A stretch of DNA of 64,000 nt from Caldilineaceae bacterium. GTDB taxonomy: Bacteria > Chloroflexota > Anaerolineae > Caldilineales > Caldilineaceae. The notes under the pieces are model-generated. The model did no database searches, was not told where the DNA came from, and saw only the letters and a program-made list of their open reading frames with translations. Positions 55,535 through 64,000 of this stretch are shown here, piece by piece. The translations under genes were made by a program, and so were the position numbers. Numbering within the stretch: position 1 is the first letter of the stretch; every line of letters begins with the position of its first letter. The stretch spans positions 70,856 through 134,855 of the forward strand of contig JACKBA010000016.1 in assembly GCA_020634815.1 (NCBI GenBank), read 5' to 3'.

Positions 55535-56287
55535 CTATTTCGCCGACTCGCCGCCATCGACGGTGAGCACGGCGCCGGTGATAAACGCAGCGTCGTCGGA
55601 ACAGAGAAAGGTCGCCGCCCGCGCGATGTCCTGCGGCGTGCCGAGCCGGCCCAGCGGGATGAGCGGCAACTGCGTCTCGAAGAAGTCGGCCGGCATGGCG
55701 TCGAAGGCCTCGGTGTGGATCAAGCCCGGCCGGATGACGTTGGAACGGATGCCATAGGGCGCCAGCTCGATGGCCAGCCGCCGGCTGAAGGACTCCAGCG
55801 CGGCCTTGCTCGTGGCATAGGCGATGTCGTCGAACTCGCCCACCACCGCGCCGATGCTGCTGATGTGCAGCAGGTTGCCGCGCGTCATGGCCAGGTGCGG
55901 GATGGCGCTCTTGGCCAGCAGAAAGGCCGCGTCGAGATTGATGGCGAGCACCTGGTGCCACTGGTCCAGCGACATCTCCTCCAGGTCCACGCCGGCGGAG
56001 ATGGCCGCGTTATTGACCAGCACGTCGAGCCGGCCAAAGTGCTGCACCACCTGGCGCACGATGTTCTCGGCGTCGACGCTCACATCGGCGCGCACGGGCA
56101 GCGCGCTGTAGCCCTGCTCGCGCAACTGGTCGGCATGGCGCTGCACCACATGGCCGCGCCGCCCGACGATGGCGATCTCCGCCCCTGCGGCCGCCAGGTG
56201 CGCGGCAATCGCCGCGCCGATGCCCGTACCGCCGCCCGTGACGATCGCAACTTTGCCCGCAAAGCGGGCGGTGCTCTCACTTGCCAA
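55535..56287 (-). CDS. Short-chain dehydrogenase/reductase
   Basis: A 250-residue classical SDR with the NAD(P) motif TGGGTGIG at 17-24, NNAA at 92-95, catalytic Ser143/144 and Tyr157-Lys161 (YATSK), and the C-terminal GAVLTVDGGESAK ending common to 3-oxoacyl-ACP and sugar-alcohol reductases. The substrate is unknown. It lies between guaB and purA on the same strand with short gaps. Confidence 0.9.
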   Translation of the reverse strand: MASESTARFAGKVAIVTGGGTGIGAAIAAHLAAAGAEIAIVGRRGHVVQRHADQLREQGYSALPVRADVSVDAENIVRQVVQHFGRLDVLVNNAAISAGVDLEEMSLDQWHQVLAINLDAAFLLAKSAIPHLAMTRGNLLHISSIGAVVGEFDDIAYATSKAALESFSRRLAIELAPYGIRSNVIRPGLIHTEAFDAMPADFFETQLPLIPLGRLGTPQDIARAATFLCSDDAAFITGAVLTVDGGESAK

Positions 56288-56311
56288 CAGCCTGCTCCTC
56301 CAAATACAAAC

Positions 56312-57868
<1,557 letters not shown>

Positions 57869-57907
57869 ACAAGCCTCCCTTGGAATACCGATACCTACCG
57901 TCAGCCA

Positions 57908-57936
57908 ATTCTAACATTGCGCCCAAGGCCGGCCAA
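57908..57936 (-). promoter_or_regulatory. guaB promoter
   Basis: TTGGCC at 57931-57936, a 17-base spacer and TAGAAT at 57908-57913, giving a leader of about 33 bases. Confidence 0.6.
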
Positions 57937-57961
57937 TCTGGCGACCGCTTACGGCAGCGTC

Positions 57962-58059
57962 CCAGGATGTTGGCGCGCTCAGTGCCGGCGTGCGTCGCAC
58001 CGGCCAGCATATGGTTGCAAGCGAAAGGAAGCCTGACCGGTGCGACGCACGCCAGGATG
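57962..58059. repeat. Interspersed palindrome family D, long copy
   Basis: GTGCGTCGCACCGG (57990-58003) is the perfect reverse complement of CCGGTGCGACGCAC (58037-58050). CCAGGATG occurs at both outer edges in the same orientation. Copies are at 41778 and 60142. Confidence 0.8.
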
Positions 58060-58105
58060 CTCTCTACTTCTCTGCGCCCCTCTGCATCTCTGCGCCTTTG
58101 CGTCA
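58060..58105. repeat. Family E repeat
   Basis: CTCTGCGCCCCTCTGCATC followed by TCTGCGCCTTTGCGTC, the reverse form of ACGCAAAGGCGCAGAG words. Confidence 0.5.
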
Positions 58106-58131
58106 AAGGTCAGCCAATACCAGACAATTTC

Positions 58132-59388
58132 CTACAGCCCGTATGCCCGCTGCGCCTCCTCGGCGATGATCTGGATGCCGGCGTGCACCGTCTCGGCGGC
58201 GGGCGCATAGCTCATGCGCACGCACTCGTGCTTGTGCGGCCACGCCTCGGCCAGGCCGGGGAAGAAGTAGTGCCCTGGCAGGATGACCACGCCGCGCGCC
58301 TTGAGCCGCTCGTACAACTCCTGGCTCGTGATGGGCAGATCCTTGAACCACAGCCACAGGAAAAAGGCGCCCTCGGGCTTGTGGATGTAGCACGGCGCCT
58401 CGCCCATGGCCTCGCGCACCCACGCCACCGCCTGCTCGGCCTTGGCCTTGTAGAAGGGGCGGATTACCTCCTGGCTCAACCGGATGACCTCGCCGCTCTC
58501 CACCATGTCCAGTGCCAGCGCGGCGCCCGTGCTGGTCGGCGCCAGGCTGATGACGGCGTTGAGCGCGGCCACGGCGCGCGCAATCGGCGGCGCGGCGATG
58601 ACGATGCCCGTGCGCGGGCCGGGCATGCCCAGCTTCGACAGGCTCATGCAGAGGATCGTGTGCTCGTCCCACTCGGGCTGCACGTCGGCGTAGAGAATGC
58701 TGGGGAAGGGCGCGCCGTAGGCGTTGTCGACGATGAGCGGGATGTCGTGCTCGCGCGCCAGCCGACTCAGGTGGCGCACCTCCGCATCGGTGAGCACGTT
58801 ACCCGTGGGGTTCGTCGGCCGCGAGACGCAGATGGCGCCGATGTCGGGGCCGACCTCCAGCGCGCCAAAGTCGATGTGATATTTGAAGAGACGGTCGCCC
58901 AGCAGCGTGATCTCCGGCCGGTAGGCGACAAAGTGATCCTCGCTCAGCCCGGCGTCGGCATACCCGATATACTCCGGCGCCAGCGGCAGCAGGATGCGCC
59001 GGTCGCCACCGTCGGCATGGGCGCCGGCGAAGAGGTTGAAGAGATAGAAGAACGAGGTCTGGCTGCCGTTGGTCAGCGCGATGTGCTCGGGACCGATCGC
59101 CCAGCCGTAGGTGCGGCGCAGCAAACTGGCCAGCGCCTGGAGAAACGCGCCGTTGCCCCCGGGCGGGCTGTAATCGCCCACCATGCGCGCAAAGCTGCCC
59201 TCGTCCTCCAGCATATCGATCATGCGCCGGCGCAGCACCGCCTCCATGGCCGGGATGCGCGCCGGGTTGCCGCCGCCCAGCATGATAACCTTGCCGGCGC
59301 CCGCGGCCAGCGCCGCGCCCAGGTCATCCATGAGCGTCAGCACACCCGACGCTCCGGTAAACTTATCGCCAAAAGTGGAAAACTGCAT
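58132..59388 (-). CDS. avtA: Valine-pyruvate aminotransferase
   Basis: A 418-residue class I aminotransferase whose whole length resembles E. coli AvtA from memory: MQFSTFGDKFTGASG, IMLGGGNPARIP, ALTNGSQTSFFYLFNLFAG, PLAPEYIGYADAGLSEDHF and ICVSRPTNPTGNV. Lys252 in MSLSKLGMPG binds PLP. It transfers the amino group between valine and pyruvate (alanine synthesis). It is flanked by repeats on both sides. Confidence 0.93.
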   Translation of the reverse strand: MQFSTFGDKFTGASGVLTLMDDLGAALAAGAGKVIMLGGGNPARIPAMEAVLRRRMIDMLEDEGSFARMVGDYSPPGGNGAFLQALASLLRRTYGWAIGPEHIALTNGSQTSFFYLFNLFAGAHADGGDRRILLPLAPEYIGYADAGLSEDHFVAYRPEITLLGDRLFKYHIDFGALEVGPDIGAICVSRPTNPTGNVLTDAEVRHLSRLAREHDIPLIVDNAYGAPFPSILYADVQPEWDEHTILCMSLSKLGMPGPRTGIVIAAPPIARAVAALNAVISLAPTSTGAALALDMVESGEVIRLSQEVIRPFYKAKAEQAVAWVREAMGEAPCYIHKPEGAFFLWLWFKDLPITSQELYERLKARGVVILPGHYFFPGLAEAWPHKHECVRMSYAPAAETVHAGIQIIAEEAQRAYGL

Positions 59389-59475
59389 GGGAACACCCTC
59401 CGTTCGTGGTTCGTCCCGCCCATTCTACCGGCAGCCGGCGGCGATGGCCAAGGGCAGCGACAAGAAGAAAGGTTC

Positions 59476-59583
59476 GATAGAACGCGGATGACGCGGATTG
59501 GGCGAATTTACGCGGATTATTCTTTGCCCTTGCTGTCTCAATCCGTATTGATCCGCACGATCCGCGTCATCCGCGTTCTATTT
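59476..59583. repeat. Interspersed palindrome family B, copy 3
   Basis: GATAGAACGCGGATGACGCG at the left is mirrored by CGCGTCATCCGCGTTCTAT at the right, a nearly perfect outer stem of about 22 bp. Confidence 0.8.
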
Positions 59584-59667
59584 CTTATGCGCCCCACGCC
59601 GTGTGAAGGGGCGCGATAATGAAAGGGGCGGCGCGGTGCGGTGACCGTGCGCCAAGACGAGGAAGCG

Positions 59668-60054
59668 ATGTCGTACATCCGGAGTGTGTCGCAAAGTGAA
59701 GCCGTTGCGCCAGGCGGATGGCGCGGCCTGCTGCTGCTTCTGTTCGCCGCGCTGTTTGCCGCAGGCTGCACGCCCCTGCCCCTCGCTGCCCCCGCCGCCA
59801 CCATCTGCCCGCAACCCGCCGTCGCCATCGACCCCGCCTGGCTGGAGGAGCGCGCCACCCTGGCCCAGCTCGAGTTCGCCCTGTGCGACGACCTGACCGC
59901 CCTGCGTCGCGTCCACGCCTGCCTGCGCCCCGGCGACGAAATCTGGACCTTCGCCACCCCGCCCGAGACGTGGAAGGCGGGCGCCGGCCGCGCCGGCTTC
60001 GCCATCTTGCGCGATGGGGCGATTGTCGGCGGCGTGCTGCGCTGCGCGGAGTAG
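59668..60054 (+). CDS. Small hypothetical lipoprotein
   Basis: A 128-residue protein starting MSYIRSVSQSEAV at ATG 59668 (GAGGAA just upstream). A hydrophobic stretch ends in LFAAGC, a lipobox, giving a mature protein of about 90 residues with three further cysteines and the phrase RRVHACLRPGDEIWTFATPP. I do not recognise a family. The in-frame GTG at 59641 would bury the signal peptide and is less likely. Confidence 0.65.
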   Translation: MSYIRSVSQSEAVAPGGWRGLLLLLFAALFAAGCTPLPLAAPAATICPQPAVAIDPAWLEERATLAQLEFALCDDLTALRRVHACLRPGDEIWTFATPPETWKAGAGRAGFAILRDGAIVGGVLRCAE

Positions 60055-60141
60055 AGCGGTGATTCCTGACATGGATTGAGGGCAGCGCCGACAGGGCGAT
60101 CTCACGCCGTTTTGCGTTGCTCCCCACGTACCCAGGTGCAT

Positions 60142-60247
60142 CCCAGAATATTGGCGTCGTGCGTCGCACTGGTCAAACGATCCGTCGCGGAAAACCACAT
60201 CCTGACCAGAGCGACGCACGACGGCGCGACTTCGCCAACTTCCTGGG
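60142..60247. repeat. Interspersed palindrome family D, copy with terminal inverted repeats
   Basis: The outer CCCAGAATATTGGCG (60142-60156) faces CGCCAACTTCCTGGG (60233-60247), and an inner GTGCGTCGCACTGG faces a GCGACGCAC arm. The nested inverted repeats give the element a MITE-like shape. Confidence 0.75.
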
Positions 60248-60423
60248 ACGCACCCCGCGTACCCGGATTGTTCGCACCGTTCATCGACACATGCTAGACT
60301 ATCCAGGCGAGCTGACGCGAGCGTTGTCCTGTCCTCAGGACACACCCCAACCTGGGTCGTTTGCGATCTCCTCGCTTCATCCGGCCGGTTCTCATTTCAT
60401 TGCAGCACCCAAACGAGTGTGTT

Positions 60424-62265
60424 ATGACAGAATCGCAGACAGACGGCCGGGCCGGAGCACCCCCGGCCGGCAAAGAAAACCCCACAGCGGCGCATGACGC
60501 CACCTCCATCGCCCAACTGAATGATCTGGCCTGGCAGCTTGCTGGAGGCGAAATGATCCGCGCCTACGCGCTGGCCGAGCAGGCGCATACCCTCGCCGGC
60601 GCGCGGCCCGACGAACGCGGCCTGGCGTACAGCCTGCGCACGCTCGGCATCCTCAATCTCCAGCTTGGCAACACGGAGGCGGGGATCGCCCAATTGGTGG
60701 AGGCGCGTGCCCGCTGCGAGGCTTGCCACCTCGACGATGGGCTGGCCGATGTGTACGGCGGCCTTGCCAGCCTCTACCGCGACGCGGGCGAGATGCCGGC
60801 CGCGCTCGACGCGGCGCAGCGGCAACTGGAGGTCGCCCAAGGCGCCGGCGACCTTGAACGCACCGCCGGCGGCCTCGCCAGCCTTGCCGGCGTCTACCAG
60901 GCGCGCGGCGAACCAGGGCTCGCCCTGGCGACATGGCAGCAAATGTTGGAGATGGCGCGTATACTTGACCACCCACGGCTCGCCTGTCGCGCGTACCTGG
61001 GCCTCGGCGAGTCGCACGCGGCGGCAGGCGACGATGTGGCAGCGCTCGACGACGCGCTGGCTGCGCTGCGCGTGAGTCGCACGCATGATCTTCAACGCTG
61101 CGAGGTCGATGCACTCCACCTGCTGGGCGGCTGTTATCTGCGTCTGGAGAGCGCACCGCAGGCCATCTACTTCCTGGAACAGGCAGTGGAGTTGGCCCAT
61201 ACACTGGCGCTCAAGGGCGCCGAAGCGCGCATTTTGTTGACGCTCGGCACGACGCTCCATCACATGAGCCAGTTCAAACGCGCGGAGGCGACCCTGCTCC
61301 AGGCGTTGGAGACGGCACAGGCAGCCGGGGATAGCGAGGCGATTTGCCGCGCCCATGAAGCGCTGGCGACCTTCTACGAGGCGGCCGGCGTGGCCACGGA
61401 TGCGCTCGCGCACTTCCGGCGCTTTCACACGGGATGGGAACTCCTGCTGGCGGAGCGCGCCAACCGCCAGCGCCAGGTGCTGCGCCTCATGGCCGAGCTG
61501 GCCGATGCTGCGCCGGCGGACGCGGAGCCTGCCGGATCAGGGCGCCCGGTGCTGCCCGCGGTCGACGCGCAGGCGGCACTCGACCTCAGCGCGCTGCGCG
61601 AGCGGCTGGAGCAGGAGATCGAAGTGCGCACGGCCGGTCTGACGCAGACTATCGAGCAGCTACGGCTTGAGAAAGAAGAACGAGCGGCCGCGGACGCCGA
61701 GACACAGCAAGCCTTTGCCGTGCTGGAGCGCCGCATGGCCTCGCGCACCGACGACCTGGCGACCCTCTTCGACCTGACCGTGCTGGCCAGCCAGGCCACG
61801 ACGCAGCAGGAAATGCTCGATCTCGCCCTGCCGCGTATTTTGCGGATCACACGCAGCCGCTCGCTCTGCGTCCACTTGCTGGATCCCCATCGTTCGGCGC
61901 TGACGTTGGTCGCCCAACTCTATCTGCCGGTCGACAACCTGGCCGCCCTTCAGGATGTTCCGCTCGACGACGACCTGCGCCGGCAACTGGCGCGGCGTCA
62001 CATTTTGTGGCTGACGACCGATCTCGCCCGTGCGCCGGGCATCCCCGACGTCTTTCGGATTCCGATCTTCCGCACCTACGCCGGAGCGCCCATCAAAGTG
62101 GGGACGCGGGCCGAGGGGCTGCTCAGTTGCTACCGGCTGCCCGAAGATGACTACACCATCGACGAAGTAGCATTGGTGACGGCGCTGGCGCAGCACCTCG
62201 GCGTTCTGCTGGAGGTGGAACGGCTGCGCCGCATGGCGCGAGGCCTGCGCACCGCCGGCTCGTAG
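60424..62265 (+). CDS. TPR-coiled coil-GAF sensory protein
   Basis: A 613-residue cytoplasmic protein. After a disordered N-terminus, residues about 30-355 form eight or so tetratricopeptide repeats (AWQLAGGEMIRAYALAEQA, LYRDAGEMPAALDAAQRQL). Residues about 395-450 form a coiled coil (LRERLEQEIEVRTAGLTQTI). A C-terminal GAF domain follows (LFDLTVLASQATTQQEMLDL, GAPIKVGTRAEGLLSCY). There is no kinase, cyclase or output domain, so it may be a signalling adaptor or a truncated sensor. No ribosome site is evident before ATG 60424. Confidence 0.82.
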   Translation: MTESQTDGRAGAPPAGKENPTAAHDATSIAQLNDLAWQLAGGEMIRAYALAEQAHTLAGARPDERGLAYSLRTLGILNLQLGNTEAGIAQLVEARARCEACHLDDGLADVYGGLASLYRDAGEMPAALDAAQRQLEVAQGAGDLERTAGGLASLAGVYQARGEPGLALATWQQMLEMARILDHPRLACRAYLGLGESHAAAGDDVAALDDALAALRVSRTHDLQRCEVDALHLLGGCYLRLESAPQAIYFLEQAVELAHTLALKGAEARILLTLGTTLHHMSQFKRAEATLLQALETAQAAGDSEAICRAHEALATFYEAAGVATDALAHFRRFHTGWELLLAERANRQRQVLRLMAELADAAPADAEPAGSGRPVLPAVDAQAALDLSALRERLEQEIEVRTAGLTQTIEQLRLEKEERAAADAETQQAFAVLERRMASRTDDLATLFDLTVLASQATTQQEMLDLALPRILRITRSRSLCVHLLDPHRSALTLVAQLYLPVDNLAALQDVPLDDDLRRQLARRHILWLTTDLARAPGIPDVFRIPIFRTYAGAPIKVGTRAEGLLSCYRLPEDDYTIDEVALVTALAQHLGVLLEVERLRRMARGLRTAGS

Positions 62266-62447
62266 CGAACGGCGCCTGGTTGATCGGGACGGATCCGGTT
62301 GCGTTGGTCATGGTCGCCGTCATCCCGGCGGCAAGGTCACTGAGCCAGGAGCACGGCCGCGTTCGCCACGTCGGTCAGCGGCGTGATGCGTCGCAGCAGC
62401 TCATTCCTGGCAAACTCGCGATGGATTTCCTCAAAGGTCATGCTCAT
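62264..62447 (-). pseudogene. C-terminal remnant of a short-chain dehydrogenase, frameshifted
   Basis: From ATG 62447 the minus strand reads MSMTFEEIHREFARNELL then RRITPLTDVANAAVLLA, meets a stop at 62337-62339, and one frame away continues DLAAGMTATMTNATG. This rebuilds the end of an SDR whose usual tail is ASDxAxxMTGTxxNxTGG. The front of the gene is gone, and the fragment overlaps the end of the aldo/keto reductase gene. Confidence 0.6.
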
Positions 62448-63429
62448 CTGCGGAGAGAATCTGCCGGATCTCCGCCATCTGCGCCGCGGTGAGCGGGCCG
62501 AAGTGCATGGCGCCGCAATTCTCCTCCACCTGCGCCTCGGTGCGGAAGCCGGGAATGGGGATCGTCTGCGCGCTGCGCGCCCAGAGCCAGGCCAGCGCGC
62601 CCTGCGCCAGCGTGCGGCCGTTGCTGGTGAGGATCTCGCGCACGGCCTCCATCTTCGCCAGCCATGCCGCGCTGGGCTTGCCGCCCTGAAAATACTTCAT
62701 CCACTGCGGGCTGTTGACGCCGCGCACGTCGTCGCTCGCGGGCTGCGTGCCCGGCGTGTACTTGCCGGTTAGTAAGCCCATGGCCAGCGGGCCGCGGTTG
62801 ATCGCCGCCAGGTTGTGCGCCTCGCATACGGCCAGCACGGCGGGGTTGTCGTCCAGCACGTTGAGCTGGAGTTGGATGGCCGTGCAATGCGCGCCGCCGG
62901 CGAAGAATTCAGCGCGGTCGGCAAAGTCGGTGCTCCAGCCGTAGGTGCGGATCTTGCCGGCCTGCACCAACTCCTCCAGCGTCTCGCGCACCGGCCCGGC
63001 CTGCTCCGCCGGATAGCCGTTGTCGTGGAACTGGTAGAGATCAATGTAGTCGGTATTGAGCCGGCGCAGCGATTCTTCGCAGGCGCGGCGAATGCCGGCG
63101 GGCGAGGCGTCGGATCCGGTGACCTGGCGCGTCTCCTCGTCGAAGAGGGCGTTGAACTTGGTGGCGATTACCACCTGGTCGCGCCGGCCGGCCAGGGCCT
63201 TGCCCAGCACGCGCTCGCTATGCCCGGCGCCGTAGACGTTGGCCGTGTCGAAGAAAGTGGCGCCCAGGTCGAGCGCGCGGTGAATGGCGCGGGTCGACTC
63301 GGCGTCGTCGACCTCGCCCCAGCCGTGCGGCTCTGTACCGGACCAGAAGGGCCCGCCGATGGCCCAGCAGCCCATGCCCAGCGCGCTGACTTCGATGCCT
63401 GAACGACCGAGTTTGCGTGTAAATGCCAT
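62431..63429 (-). CDS. Aldo/keto reductase
   Basis: A 332-residue TIM-barrel oxidoreductase. The catalytic tetrad is intact: Asp61 (FFDTANVYGAG), Tyr66, Lys91 (IATKFN) and His135 (LYQFHDNG). NADPH contacts lie in TIPIPGFRTEAQVEEN. It reduces an aldehyde or sugar ketone, unspecified. GGGAGG lies eight bases before ATG 63429. The last six to seven residues (ADEHDL) come from DNA that belongs to the SDR remnant, suggesting that a deletion replaced the original C-terminus. Confidence 0.92.
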   Translation of the reverse strand: MAFTRKLGRSGIEVSALGMGCWAIGGPFWSGTEPHGWGEVDDAESTRAIHRALDLGATFFDTANVYGAGHSERVLGKALAGRRDQVVIATKFNALFDEETRQVTGSDASPAGIRRACEESLRRLNTDYIDLYQFHDNGYPAEQAGPVRETLEELVQAGKIRTYGWSTDFADRAEFFAGGAHCTAIQLQLNVLDDNPAVLAVCEAHNLAAINRGPLAMGLLTGKYTPGTQPASDDVRGVNSPQWMKYFQGGKPSAAWLAKMEAVREILTSNGRTLAQGALAWLWARSAQTIPIPGFRTEAQVEENCGAMHFGPLTAAQMAEIRQILSADEHDL

Positions 63430-63504
63430 AGTGAGACCTCCCAAATTGGTGTGGATGTTGGATGACTCGTGATAGCCGGCGCTTTGCCGCAACAATCGCC
63501 CGGC

Positions 63505-64000
63505 CTACATGTCCTGAAGCAGTGCCTGCTGGCGGGCGCGCAGACGCTGGAGCAATTCTGCCTCTTCCGCCCCAAGCGCCAGTTGCCCGTTGCTCAATTC
63601 GGCCAGGTCATGTTCAAGAATTCGCAGCAACTGTTGCAGCGCGGCGCTTTGTGCGCGCAGCGCGGCGTTCAGATCGCTGGCGTCATAGTGCGGCAGCGTC
63701 CGGCCGAAGGCCGCCCGCAGCGCGGCGCTGGCCTCCGCTTCAAAGAATCGGTAGTCGCGCCGGGCGCCGCGCGTGGCCGCAAAGATCGCGACCAGGGCCC
63801 CGCGCATCCGATCCAGCCTTGGCAGCGCATTCCAGAACTGGCGCCGTTGCAGCTTGATATCGGCATCCAGCGCCAGCCAGAGAAAGCGGTGCAACTCGTC
63901 CTTGGCCGCCAGCGGCTCGCGATAGTTGGTCCGCGCCGCAGACAAGATCGCGCCGGAGGACAATTCGCCACAGAGGACGCGCATGCCGTCGGCGATGCCG
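63505..64000 (-). CDS. Helical C-terminal part of a protein, possibly a nucleotidyltransferase; runs off the right edge
   Basis: The frame is open to the end of the window, with 165 codons visible. It begins GIADGMRVLCGELSSGAILS in mid-protein and continues as a charged helical bundle with LHRFLWLALDADIKLQRRQF and ALPRLDRMRGALVAIFAA. Such a tail follows the catalytic core in aminoglycoside- or kanamycin-type nucleotidyltransferases, but the core lies outside the window, so the assignment is tentative. An internal ATG at 63984 is probably not the start. Confidence 0.6.
   Translation of the reverse strand, partial: GIADGMRVLCGELSSGAILSAARTNYREPLAAKDELHRFLWLALDADIKLQRRQFWNALPRLDRMRGALVAIFAATRGARRDYRFFEAEASAALRAAFGRTLPHYDASDLNAALRAQSAALQQLLRILEHDLAELSNGQLALGAEEAELLQRLRARQQALLQDM

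Overview
The window is GC-rich bacterial chromosome (codon-dense, G/C-ending codons) with long runs of co-oriented genes. The gene content points to a Chloroflexota-like bacterium, probably an Anaerolineae/Caldilineae relative. This is an inference from several traits: an EAD1-STAND-WD40 protein, an EF-G2-type factor, a Gram-positive-type LexA box, lipoproteins, an LPXTG-like tail, LysM surface proteins, and many short palindromic intergenic repeats. There is no rRNA or tRNA gene, no phage module, no insertion sequence and no CRISPR array.

Layout. 1-12.6 kb is an accessory-like mix: a truncated membrane protein, an EAD1-STAND-WD40 ATPase, an aquaporin, an AbiEii-like nucleotidyltransferase with its partner, GNAT acetyltransferases (one a multiply frameshifted pseudogene), an orphan immunity-like protein, and three of the five copies of a long intergenic repeat. 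12.4-22.5 kb is a long minus-strand run: a tungsten-type aldehyde oxidoreductase, a phasin-like protein, MurQ, HisB, a PH-domain protein, HisC, an LPXTG-tailed 5'-nucleotidase, HisD and a Nudix enzyme. 22.8-30.2 kb holds RecO-MazG, LexA with three operator-like boxes, AcpP, a nucleotidyltransferase, a surface LysM protein and an SH3b lipoprotein. 30.2-41.4 kb holds SerA, ArgS, PolA, a membrane glycosyltransferase, an Hpt protein and EF-G2. 41.8-50.1 kb holds a DUF411 lipoprotein with an in-frame TGA, MFS and TauE transporters, a MarR/NmrA pair, a double SDR, a GNAT and a Cys/Met-metabolism PLP enzyme. 50.4-64 kb holds a sugar ABC transporter (binding protein plus two permeases, no ATPase), a HicA remnant with HicB, PurA, an SDR, GuaB, AvtA, a TPR-GAF protein, an aldo/keto reductase and a partial gene.

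The most unusual signals are these. (1) A DUF411 lipoprotein whose first motif cysteine is replaced by TGA, a selenocysteine candidate. (2) A roughly 200-nt non-coding element at 25.65-25.86 kb made of nested helices, a 12-bp hairpin, a hairpin presenting the anti-Shine-Dalgarno sequence CACCTCCTT in its loop, and an intrinsic terminator. (3) A structured leader plus terminator directly upstream of the glycosyltransferase at 38.5 kb, placed just after a predicted start site. (4) Promoters with the -10 box only 7-8 nt from the start codon, which suggests leaderless mRNAs. (5) At least five families of interspersed intergenic repeats. Everything here was read by eye. Family assignments rest on remembered motifs, and no search or folding program was run.
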